Assembly (NCBI RefSeq): GCF_001517085.1
Contig: NZ_LRAC01000147.1
Location: 173,646-237,645 of the forward strand
Direction: 5' to 3'
From: Paenibacillus sp. DMB5
GTDB taxonomy: Bacteria > Bacillota > Bacilli > Paenibacillales > Paenibacillaceae
DNA length: 64,000 nt
Positions 55,118 to 62,518 of the stretch are shown here, piece after piece. The position numbers were made by a program, and so were the translations under genes. A model generated the notes under the pieces. That model saw only the letters and a list, made by a program, of their open reading frames with translations, did not search any database and was not told the DNA's origin. Position 1 is the first letter of the stretch. Each line of letters begins with the position of its first letter.

Positions 55118-55585
55118 TCAAGGGTTCAAACCGTTAAACTGCTTAAGCATTTCAACAAATTCATAAAGCCGCTCATCCTTCCAGCCCGCAATCCGCTCAT
55201 AAAAAACAGCGCCCTTCTCTTCAAGCGCCTCCACGATCTTCTCCTGCCCGTGCCCGGTGAGCGAGAGAAGAATGGCCCGCCCGTCCTCTGGAGATGACTC
55301 TCTCCTCACATAACCCAAGGCTTCCAGTTGTTTGATCAGGCGGCTTACCGAGCTGCGGTCCATTGCTGTGGATTCCGCCAGCACCGCAGCACTGGCCGGG
55401 CCATAAGAATACAGCCAGCGGATGAGGTGAAAAGCCGCCGGCTGCAAAGAATCATCGAAACGGGCTGCCGCCCTCACATTGATAGCATGGGACGCGCTAA
55501 GCAGCGCATTCAGCTGTTCTCCGAGCGCTGCCTCAAGCGCTTTTCTCCCTGTATCAGCCAAGGAATCTCTACTCAATCTGTTCAC
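55118..55585 (-). CDS. MarR family transcriptional regulator
   Basis: Winged-helix repressor of 155 residues. AAVLAESTAMDRSSVSRLIKQLEALGYVRRESSPEDGRAILLSLT covers the recognition helix and wing, with dimerisation helices at both ends. GTG 55585 is preceded by GGAAG; TTG four codons in, after AAAGGTG, is possible too. Divergent from an SDR gene, with a nested palindromic region between (55616-55675). Confidence 0.9.
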   Translation of the reverse strand: MNRLSRDSLADTGRKALEAALGEQLNALLSASHAINVRAAARFDDSLQPAAFHLIRWLYSYGPASAAVLAESTAMDRSSVSRLIKQLEALGYVRRESSPEDGRAILLSLTGHGQEKIVEALEEKGAVFYERIAGWKDERLYEFVEMLKQFNGLNP

Positions 55586-55615
55586 CTTTCTTCCTTCAGT
55601 TCAGAATGAACATCC

Positions 55616-55675
55616 AATATAGTTGGTTGACATATATCAATCATATTAATATGATGGACATATATCAACTATATT
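55616..55675. promoter_or_regulatory. Nested palindromic operator region, MarR/SDR intergenic
   Basis: A 60-bp near-symmetric block: outer arms AATATAGTTG / CAACTATATT (55616-55625, 55666-55675), a central perfect palindrome ATCATATTAATATGAT (55640-55655), and two direct copies of GACATATATCAA (55629-55640, 55657-55668). Probably two or three MarR dimer sites controlling both divergent genes. Confidence 0.65.
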
Positions 55676-55711
55676 ACTATACTATTATATCACACGAAGG
55701 AGACTGAACTC

Positions 55712-56578
55712 ATGTCTAAAAATCCTGTAGCAGTCATTACCGGAGCCACCAGCGGACTCGGGCAGCTGGCTGCCGCTAGGCTGGCGCAACGCGGCTTCAG
55801 GCTTGTTTTGACAGCCCGGAGCAAGAAGCGTGCCGAAGCCGCAGCACTTATGATCAGACAACAAGCACCGGGGGCGCATATCGACTTTTATTACGGTGAC
55901 CTCTCGTTAATGAAGGATGTCCGCAGAGTCGGACAAGAAATCCTTTCCTCTCATCCAGCAATCGACGTATTGTTAAACAATGCCGGTATCCATGCCTTTG
56001 AACCGCGTGTCACTTCTGAAGGCTATGCTGAAATGATTGCTGTCAATTATTTAGCGCCCTGGCTGCTGACCCAAATCCTTCAGCCCTCTCTATTGAAGGC
56101 CGGACAGGCCCGGGTGGTCAATGTTGCCTCTGAAGCCTCACGCCGTCATGGAACGCTGCAGCTGCCAGAGGATTTAAGTAACACCAGCCCTTTTACAGCA
56201 CGCGGCTCATCCGCGCTTTACGGCAAAACCAAGCTGCTCAATATTATGTTCACCGCTGAGCTGGCCCGCAGATGGTCCGGCAGCGGAATCACTGTGAATG
56301 CCCTGAATCCTGGATTTAATGTCACTGGACTTGGACGTGAACTCAGGTTCGCCGCGATGCTTGAACGGTTGTTAAAGCTGCTTCGTATCGGCGACCCGCG
56401 CAGAGGAACAGAAATCATACTCAGGCTCATTCTGGAGCCTGAATACGGTAAAGTAACCGGCGGATATTTCAATGTCGGAACCGGCAGCTCCATTGAACCG
56501 GTCTTCCCTGGCAATGATGCAGCACAGCAGAGAAAACTGTGGGAGGCTACTGAAGAGCTGCTCTGCAAAAGGGATTAA
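55712..56578 (+). CDS. SDR family oxidoreductase
   Basis: Protein of 288 residues of the retinol-dehydrogenase-like SDR group. VITGATSGLGQLAA (cofactor), DVLLNNAGIH, catalytic Tyr and Lys in SALYGKTKLLN, PGFNVTGLGREL. AAGGAGA precedes ATG 55712. Divergent from the marR gene and its probable target. Confidence 0.9.
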   Translation: MSKNPVAVITGATSGLGQLAAARLAQRGFRLVLTARSKKRAEAAALMIRQQAPGAHIDFYYGDLSLMKDVRRVGQEILSSHPAIDVLLNNAGIHAFEPRVTSEGYAEMIAVNYLAPWLLTQILQPSLLKAGQARVVNVASEASRRHGTLQLPEDLSNTSPFTARGSSALYGKTKLLNIMFTAELARRWSGSGITVNALNPGFNVTGLGRELRFAAMLERLLKLLRIGDPRRGTEIILRLILEPEYGKVTGGYFNVGTGSSIEPVFPGNDAAQQRKLWEATEELLCKRD

Positions 56579-56589
56579 CGGGTGCCGGT

Positions 56590-57828
56590 TCAGATCAGTT
56601 CGCCGCGTTTTTTCAGGAACCGGTACAGTACAAAGGCACATACCGCACACAGCAGGGCACACAGGCCGATAAATCCGTATCCCGCCTGTAACCCGTGCAG
56701 CAGGGCATTCGGGTTATTGTCACCATATAGCTTCTTCACCGCTTCGATTACAAAGCCGATCACATAGTTCCCGATTACACTTCCCAGTCCCATCATGGTA
56801 ACTGTAAAGGTAATGGCTGTATCGCTTCCGTTAGGATACCGTTTGGCAATAAAGGCCATAACAGTAGGATAGATCATCGCAATCCCTAAGCCAGCAGCCG
56901 CGAACAGAAATGCCAGGGACTCTCCTCCGGCAATCGCCGTAAAGGTACAAACGGCGGAGAAGCCCGAGAAAATAATCAGCGACAGGGTGAAGCCGATTTT
57001 GTCCGTCACCGGTCCGAGCACAAGCCTGCCGACTGAAAACAGCAGGAAGAACACAGACAGCAGGCCGGAAGCCTTGACGGTATCCCAGTCATATGCCTTC
57101 TCCAGAAAATTAACAAGCCAGCCGCCGACGGCCAGCTCAGATACAACGCCGAAGGACAGGATCAGCACCATCCACCACAGGGCAGGGTCCTGTCTTAATT
57201 CCTTGAACGGCGTACGGTGCTCAGCCGGCATATCATCACCCGGAAAGGAGCTGCGCAGCGCAGTCAGAATCGGCAGCAGCGAGAGTGAGAGCATGACCAG
57301 ATACATTCCCCGCCAGTCCAGTTCATGTCCAAAAAGGTGCACAGACATCATGCCTGTAGCGATTAGCGGGGCAACCGTGGAGCTTAATCCGTAGAAAAAG
57401 TGGGACAGGTTCATCATAGTCCCGACATTTTTGACAAAAATACGTGCTCCCAGGATAGCCAGCGCAATCTCCAGCATCCCGTTACCGATGTACATCAGGA
57501 AATAAGAGGCCGCGAACGCAGGATAGGCATGGGATACAAAGATAAAAATACCGGACAGCAGCATGGAGGCAAAGGACATGATGCTTGTCGCTTTGATTCC
57601 GAACTTACGCACCAGTATAGCGGTGAATGAACAGGCGATCAGATAGCCGAGGGCGTTCAGGGACAGCAGACTCCCCAGCTGCTCCTCGTTCAAAGCAAAG
57701 TCAAACTGAATCCGCGGGATAGCCGGTCCTTTAATATTTTCCGAAATACCGAAGATAATAAAGCCTAAAAAGATCGTTACAAGCTGCATGGCATAGGTTT
57801 TATTGAATGAGGTTGTGCGCTGTTTCAA
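56590..57828 (-). CDS. Major facilitator superfamily transporter (FucP-like)
   Basis: Membrane transporter of 412 residues with 12 helices. The first helix FLGFIIFGISENIKGPAIPRI, the loop LVRKFGIKAT, and the second half VGRLVLGPVTDKIGFTLSLI are typical MFS blocks of the sugar-type FucP/YfkF group. The start is TTG 57828 with AGGAGG 8 bases upstream. The ROK gene lies just upstream on the same strand, pointing to a sugar substrate. Confidence 0.85.
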   Translation of the reverse strand: MKQRTTSFNKTYAMQLVTIFLGFIIFGISENIKGPAIPRIQFDFALNEEQLGSLLSLNALGYLIACSFTAILVRKFGIKATSIMSFASMLLSGIFIFVSHAYPAFAASYFLMYIGNGMLEIALAILGARIFVKNVGTMMNLSHFFYGLSSTVAPLIATGMMSVHLFGHELDWRGMYLVMLSLSLLPILTALRSSFPGDDMPAEHRTPFKELRQDPALWWMVLILSFGVVSELAVGGWLVNFLEKAYDWDTVKASGLLSVFFLLFSVGRLVLGPVTDKIGFTLSLIIFSGFSAVCTFTAIAGGESLAFLFAAAGLGIAMIYPTVMAFIAKRYPNGSDTAITFTVTMMGLGSVIGNYVIGFVIEAVKKLYGDNNPNALLHGLQAGYGFIGLCALLCAVCAFVLYRFLKKRGELI

Positions 57829-57854
57829 CTTGATGGCCTCCTGATGGATTAGAT

Positions 57855-57876
57855 GTTATTAGACATATGGTATAAC
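57855..57876. promoter_or_regulatory. Inverted repeat upstream of MFS gene
   Basis: GTTAT (57855-57859) and ATAAC (57872-57876) flank TAGACATATGGT in the 77-base gap between the ROK and MFS genes. It is a possible ROK-repressor site. Confidence 0.35.
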
Positions 57877-57905
57877 AATGGACAACGGAACCGCGCGGTC
57901 GTTCT

Positions 57906-58937
57906 TTATTTCCTTTCCACCAGCTGCAGCCGGTAAGTGAGACTTTCCAGCGTAAGCGCAGTTAGACCAGCCCTGTATTCTTCCTGTGTATTATTTTTGA
58001 TAAGCAGCACCGGCAGATGCTCCTCCGGTATGTATTGCCGGCAGCCGTCAAGTAGCTCCTCTGTCATCGAAGGATTGGTCAAATCGCCTGTGACCGCAAT
58101 GGAGACCGGATTAAGGACCGTTATTATGGAAGACAGCATATGGGCCGCTACGGACACGAACGTATCCTTGTTATGAAGCCTTTTCAGCTGCTCCTCCCGT
58201 GAAAGGCCAACCGGAAAATAAGAGATCTCCCCTGCAAAATTGGTTGAGCCCGTCACCATGCGCCCGTTAACGATAAAGCCCGCTCCCGGAAAATGATTGT
58301 CAGGAAAGGTCACCACGGCAAACGGCTGATCCTCCTCCAGGCTCTGAAGCTGATAAAAGCCGTACACTGTAGCATTCATATCATTCTCGATGATGATGTC
58401 CATATTGTACTTCTCACTAAGCTGCTCACCCAGCGGCACCCCGGCAAGTGCGGTCACATCACAGATTCCGATAACCCCGCGGTGCGCGACTCCCGGAATG
58501 CCGATGCCGGCTGCTTTTACATTGCGGTGTTTCCCGGCAAGTTCCCCGACCAGAGAATGAATGGTATCGGCATCTATATAGTCAAAATGCCGGGCCCCCT
58601 CCTCCACCAGATCACCTGCCAGATTAACAATAAGGTAGGTTATGGAATGACGGCCGCCTTCCGTCTTCACCATCAGACACAGCACACAGGCATAATCAGC
58701 ATTGAACATATACTGCCTGGCAGGACGCCCGCCGCTCGATTCCTCCAGCTCCAGTTCAATCACCTCACCGCTGCGGACCAGCTCATTCAGAATACTGCCG
58801 CAAGTGGCCACGCTCAGCCGCGTCATATTGGCGATTGACGCCTTCGTGCCAGTACCGGCAGCCTTCAACGTATTTTTGACCAGCTCAACATTGATCTTCT
58901 TGACTTGAGCGGTGTTATGGGATATTGGCATTGGCAT
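57906..58937 (-). CDS. ROK family transcriptional regulator
   Basis: XylR/NagC-type regulator of 343 residues. N-terminal winged HTH (VKNTLKAAGTGTKASIANMTRLSVATCGSILNEL), then a ROK sugar-kinase-like domain with GIGIPGVAHRGVIG and IIENDMNATVYGFYQ. The usual zinc-binding Cys cluster of sugar kinases is not evident. AAGGGG precedes ATG 58937. It probably controls the MFS transporter gene downstream in response to a sugar. Confidence 0.88.
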   Translation of the reverse strand: MPMPISHNTAQVKKINVELVKNTLKAAGTGTKASIANMTRLSVATCGSILNELVRSGEVIELELEESSGGRPARQYMFNADYACVLCLMVKTEGGRHSITYLIVNLAGDLVEEGARHFDYIDADTIHSLVGELAGKHRNVKAAGIGIPGVAHRGVIGICDVTALAGVPLGEQLSEKYNMDIIIENDMNATVYGFYQLQSLEEDQPFAVVTFPDNHFPGAGFIVNGRMVTGSTNFAGEISYFPVGLSREEQLKRLHNKDTFVSVAAHMLSSIITVLNPVSIAVTGDLTNPSMTEELLDGCRQYIPEEHLPVLLIKNNTQEEYRAGLTALTLESLTYRLQLVERK

Positions 58938-59075
58938 TGTTGTCCCCTTCCTGTTTTCCTGAGTTCTTACAACTATTTTAATAAGTGCAAATATAATGGC
59001 TTTGGGCTCTGCTGTCAAGAAGACGCAGTAAACAATGGATGAGAACGCGGGATACGCATATAACTAATTTCACGC

Positions 59076-59114
59076 AAAAAAAGACCCGTAATCGCCTAAG
59101 CCATTACGGGTCTT
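59076..59114 (-). terminator. Terminator after tRNA-Leu
   Basis: AAGACCCGTAAT (59081-59092) / ATTACGGGTCTT (59103-59114), perfect stem, seven T on the minus strand. Confidence 0.88.
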
Positions 59115-59126
59115 TCTTCATTAGGA

Positions 59127-59210
59127 TGCGGTCGAGAGGACTCGAACCTCCACGGTATTGCTACCACACGGACCTGAACCGTGCGCGTCTGCCAATTCCG
59201 CCACGACCGC
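59127..59210 (-). tRNA. tRNA-Leu (CAG anticodon)
   Basis: 84-base type-II tRNA with a long variable arm. Acceptor GCGGTCG (59210-59204) pairs with CGACCGC (59134-59128), discriminator A, anticodon CAG in CACGG-TTCAGGT-CCGTG, T-loop GGTTCGAGTCC. CCA is not encoded. A hairpin terminator follows. Confidence 0.95.
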
Positions 59211-59319
59211 AAATTCTGATGTGCCACTCTCGCGGCCACAAGATAGATCTTACCATGTACAGACATAAGAGTCAACATATTTTTATTTTCATTTCTTTTC
59301 ATTATTTTTTGGATAATTA

Positions 59320-59349
59320 TTGCTTTTCATTATAAATTTAAGGTATAAT
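59320..59349 (+). promoter_or_regulatory. SigA-type promoter of the 59389 gene
   Basis: -35 TTGCTT (59320-59325), 18-base spacer, -10 TATAAT (59344-59349), about 40 bases before the start codon. Confidence 0.6.
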
Positions 59350-59388
59350 AAGAACAAAAGTTCGCATACTATAAATGAGGTGATTTAT

Positions 59389-59841
59389 ATGGCGACTACT
59401 AGAACCACTCTGAACACACCAACTATTCCTGAAGATATAACCAAAGACGAACTGTCCCTTGTGAGAAGCTATCTGCTGCTGACGTTTATTCATAAAGTAT
59501 TCGAGCGTGATTGCCGTGTAATCGGCAAGAGCGGTTTATTCAAGACTCCCCAGCTCTATATGGAGCTGGTTACGGGCGCAACCAAGAAGACCTCGCTGAT
59601 GCTGCAGGAGGTAACCCGCGAGCTGACCTCCCACAATCTGAGGATTACCACAATCCGTCAGGATCAGCGCGGAGTTGAAGCCTCCTATGCCTGCCGGGGC
59701 TATACCGGCGAGATCAACATCCAGTGGCCCGGCTTCCGTAATGAGATGATGCAGCGCATGCGCGCTTATCTCGGACTGAATCCGGAACTCGCCGTACTGC
59801 CCAAGAACGAGAGCGTTGAACAGATGGCTATGTCCATCTGA
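59389..59841 (+). CDS. Conserved hypothetical protein
   Basis: Soluble protein of 150 residues. GAGGTG precedes ATG 59389. The N-terminus is Thr-rich (MATTRTTLNTPTIPED), followed by helices (LVRSYLLLTFIHKVFERDC) and a basic region TRELTSHNLRITTIRQDQRG that could be a winged-helix surface. No catalytic motif is seen, and I cannot assign a family. It has its own promoter and terminator, so it is a single-gene unit. Confidence 0.8.
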   Translation: MATTRTTLNTPTIPEDITKDELSLVRSYLLLTFIHKVFERDCRVIGKSGLFKTPQLYMELVTGATKKTSLMLQEVTRELTSHNLRITTIRQDQRGVEASYACRGYTGEINIQWPGFRNEMMQRMRAYLGLNPELAVLPKNESVEQMAMSI

Positions 59842-59860
59842 TTGTTATCAGCCTATATGC

Positions 59861-59894
59861 GAGAAGCCCCGTCCATACCCGGACGGGGCTTCTC
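59861..59894. terminator. Terminator after 59389 gene
   Basis: GAGAAGCCCCGTCC (59861-59874) / GGACGGGGCTTCTC (59881-59894), 14-bp perfect stem; TCACGTTT follows. Shared with the convergent gene ending at 59916. Confidence 0.8.
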
Positions 59895-59915
59895 TCACGT
59901 TTAACGCGCTTTATC

Positions 59916-60134
59916 TTATAAATCCTCCAGCCCTTTGCGCGGCTCCGAGTACGGCTGGAAAATGTAATTGCGGTCGAGTTTGACTACATGCTTGTTTGGT
60001 CGACGCACCATCACCTGGGTCTCATTCCAGGCCAGGATTATGCCTCTTACATCATTGCTCTGGAGTGCGTCACGAATGACACGCACCTTCTCACCGGACA
60101 AACGGTAAGCATCCAATTCTTCATCACTGATCAT
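59916..60134 (-). CDS. Small conserved hypothetical protein
   Basis: 72 residues. The core VRVIRDALQSNDVRGIILAWNETQVMVRRPNKHVVKLDRNYIF predicts a small beta-barrel (SH3/Sm-like) with basic loops, perhaps nucleic-acid binding. AAGGAGGG precedes ATG 60134. Unassigned family. Confidence 0.78.
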   Translation of the reverse strand: MISDEELDAYRLSGEKVRVIRDALQSNDVRGIILAWNETQVMVRRPNKHVVKLDRNYIFQPYSEPRKGLEDL

Positions 60135-60170
60135 ATTCCTAACCCTCCTTAAGAAATAGCTTGTCCATTC

Positions 60171-60205
60171 AAAAAAAGACCCAAATGAGAATCCATTTGG
60201 GTCTT
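60171..60205 (-). terminator. Terminator after 60220 gene
   Basis: AAGACCCAAATG / CATTTGGGTCTT perfect 12-bp stem (60176-60187, 60194-60205) with seven T on the minus strand. Confidence 0.88.
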
Positions 60206-60219
60206 GCTTGACTAAGATC

Positions 60220-60537
60220 CTATATCAGCGCTTCATTCTTCTCAAACCAGAAATCAAGAACTTTAGCGGACATCACACGTTGTTCCAGGTATTCGACCTG
60301 ATTGTCTGTGAAATTCTCTTTCCAGTTGAATTCCAGCTCTTGGCACAGACTGGTGATCGTTAAAAGTTCCGACCAGGCAACATAACGTTTATACCAGAAA
60401 AATTGAGGATGTTCAATCATATAGGGATACAGATCGTCGAACTCTGTGTGTTTACAATCCAGGGCACGCTCGAAATGATCCTTGGCCTCGGTTAGCTTAT
60501 CAATAAAAAATTGCTCTGTCACCGGTTCTTTCCCCAT
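60220..60537 (-). CDS. Small conserved hypothetical protein
   Basis: 105 residues, acidic and aromatic-rich, mostly helical (FFIDKLTEAKDHFERALDCKH; PQFFWYKRYVAWSELLTI). GGAGAGGAGG precedes ATG 60537. There is no signal peptide, membrane helix or known motif. Possibly a bacilli-specific regulatory or stress protein, but nothing in the sequence shows this. Confidence 0.78.
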   Translation of the reverse strand: MGKEPVTEQFFIDKLTEAKDHFERALDCKHTEFDDLYPYMIEHPQFFWYKRYVAWSELLTITSLCQELEFNWKENFTDNQVEYLEQRVMSAKVLDFWFEKNEALI

Positions 60538-60643
60538 TGTGACGCCTCCTCTCCTATGTCTAATCTTTATTATAAAGGAAAAGTTATAGGGTGAAAAGAA
60601 GATGTTTTAAAAATAGGCTTTTGTTTCGATATTTGTCACTGAA

Positions 60644-61216
60644 TTAATCGGCGAAATGAACCTTTCCGTCTTCCAGAGACTCTATGCGGACTAGCGATTC
60701 CAGACGGATACCCTGATCCCTGATCGTACGGGCGCCTGCCTGGAAGCACTTCTCCACGACGACTCCCATCCCGGCCAGCTCAGCGCCGGAACGCTGGATA
60801 ATCTTGATCAGCCCGCGCGCAGCATCCCCGTTGGCAATAATATCATCGATAAAAAGAACCTTATCTTCCCGCGAAATATACTGGCGGGACAGCATGATGT
60901 CGGTAACAATCCCTTTGGTAAAGGACGGAACCCGTTCGCACAGGGCATCAGGATCAGCCAGCAGCGTTTTTTTGCGGCGGGCAAATACAAGCGGCACCTT
61001 CATTTCCAAAGCGGTGGCAAACGCCACGGCAATACCCGAGGATTCCACAGTGACCACCCGTGTGATCCCTGCATCCGCGAATCTCCCGGCAAACTCCCGT
61101 CCCATTTCCATCGTCAGGATCGGATCAACCTGGTGGTTGAGCAGGGCATCCAGCTTCAGCACCTGATCGGAATGGACAACCCCTTCCTCTAATATCCGCT
61201 GTTTCAATACTTCCAT
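60644..61216 (-). CDS. xpt: Xanthine phosphoribosyltransferase
   Basis: Purine salvage enzyme of 190 residues converting xanthine and PRPP to XMP in the cytoplasm. MEVLKQRILEEGVVHSDQVLKLDALLNHQ is the family N-terminus; VVTVESSGIAVAFA and the PRPP-binding VLFIDDIIANGDAARG are conserved. The length fits (Bacillus Xpt is about 194). A GGGGGT site precedes ATG 61216. No purine riboswitch could be recognised in the 180 bases upstream, unlike in Bacillus, and no pbuX-type permease gene is adjacent. Confidence 0.92.
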   Translation of the reverse strand: MEVLKQRILEEGVVHSDQVLKLDALLNHQVDPILTMEMGREFAGRFADAGITRVVTVESSGIAVAFATALEMKVPLVFARRKKTLLADPDALCERVPSFTKGIVTDIMLSRQYISREDKVLFIDDIIANGDAARGLIKIIQRSGAELAGMGVVVEKCFQAGARTIRDQGIRLESLVRIESLEDGKVHFAD

Positions 61217-61396
61217 TGACTTAGTACCCCCATTACCTTAATAATTCCAGACGCTCCGCAGCCGCAAACCTTCATTTCACCTGTGCGGAAGTCATGTCCC
61301 TCTGGCTATCATCATAACCTGTACTATATGGACTGCACAAGGCAATCCGGCGGGCACAGCCCATTTTTATAATCAGAGCACATGAGGAGTGAAGCC

Positions 61397-62512
61397 ATGA
61401 AATCGCATGTCCGCACGCTGCAGATTGCTTTCACCTATATCGGCACCATTGTAGGCGCAGGATTTGCTACCGGCCAGGAGATTCTCCGTTTTTTTACCCG
61501 GTACGGCCACTGGGCCCTGCTAACCATCATGCTCTCAAGCGTTCTGTTCATTTGGCTCGGCACCAAGATGATGGTCATCGCCCGCCGGATCGGTGCGGAT
61601 TCGTATGAGGACTTCAACCGCCATCTGTTCGGTGAAAAAGCGGGCAGCCGCATCAGCCTGTTCACCATGGTCATCCTGATCGGGGTCAACAGCATCATGC
61701 TGGCCGGCGCCGGGGCTATTTTTCAGGAGCATCTGGGTTTGCCTTATCAGGCGGGACTGCTGATTACAGTAACCGGCTCATTCTTTTTGCTGAAGCGCGG
61801 AATGTCAGGTATTATGCAGCTTAACAGTCTGGTCGTGCCGCTGATGCTTACTCTGTCGCTTATCATCATTTTTAATACATTCGGGCTGCCAGGAGCGGGA
61901 CGGTTTCTGTTTCTGCAGACGGACAGCAGCACCTTTGGTGCCTGGATGTCCCCCTTACTCTACACCGCCTTTAATCTCAGCATGGCCCAAGCTGTGCTTG
62001 TCCCGCTGGCCCGGCATACTGAGGACGAACAGACGCTTGTACGCGGCGGTATTCTGGGCGGCATCGGCATCGGCTTCATGCTGCTGGCTGCGCATTTCGC
62101 CATGAGCTCGCAGATGCCCGGCATTCTGCAGTACGAGGTCCCGATGGGTAGCATTGCCTTTCGGCTCGGTTCCGCCGTTCAGCTGATTTATCTTCTGCTG
62201 ATCTTCCTGGAAATCTTCAGCACCTTCATAGCCAACATTTACGGCGTCAGCGTACAACTGCAGCAGCGCCTCCCGATTGCCCCCGCCCTGGTGACTCCGC
62301 TGCTCATGCTGTTCTGTTATCTGTTCAGCCAGTTCGGCTTCAGCTCGCTGCTCGGATTATTTTATCCGATCTTCGGTGCTCTGGCCCTGGTATGGGTCAG
62401 TATGCTGCTGCGCGCGCCGCTGTCCCCTCCGCCTCCCGGCCCTGAAGGGAAAGACAAGGCTAAGGGCATAACGATTGTTGCGGTTAAGCCGGTTGTGCGG
62501 GGGCGGAAATGA
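61397..62512 (+). CDS. ykvI: YkvI-like membrane protein (APC-type transporter fold)
   Basis: Integral membrane protein of 371 residues with 10 helices. The first helix IAFTYIGTIVGAGFATGQEILRFF carries the unwound GAGFATG motif of the APC superfamily. Matches the B. subtilis YkvI family in length and start. GAGGAGT precedes ATG 61397; the frame also opens at 61382. The tail is Pro-rich. The substrate is unknown. Confidence 0.85.
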   Translation: MKSHVRTLQIAFTYIGTIVGAGFATGQEILRFFTRYGHWALLTIMLSSVLFIWLGTKMMVIARRIGADSYEDFNRHLFGEKAGSRISLFTMVILIGVNSIMLAGAGAIFQEHLGLPYQAGLLITVTGSFFLLKRGMSGIMQLNSLVVPLMLTLSLIIIFNTFGLPGAGRFLFLQTDSSTFGAWMSPLLYTAFNLSMAQAVLVPLARHTEDEQTLVRGGILGGIGIGFMLLAAHFAMSSQMPGILQYEVPMGSIAFRLGSAVQLIYLLLIFLEIFSTFIANIYGVSVQLQQRLPIAPALVTPLLMLFCYLFSQFGFSSLLGLFYPIFGALALVWVSMLLRAPLSPPPPGPEGKDKAKGITIVAVKPVVRGRK

Positions 62513-62518
62513 GGGAAG

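Noticed and set aside
61217..61396. Purine riboswitch upstream of xpt
   Set aside because: The conserved junction and loop sequences of the guanine aptamer are not present on the minus strand in this stretch.
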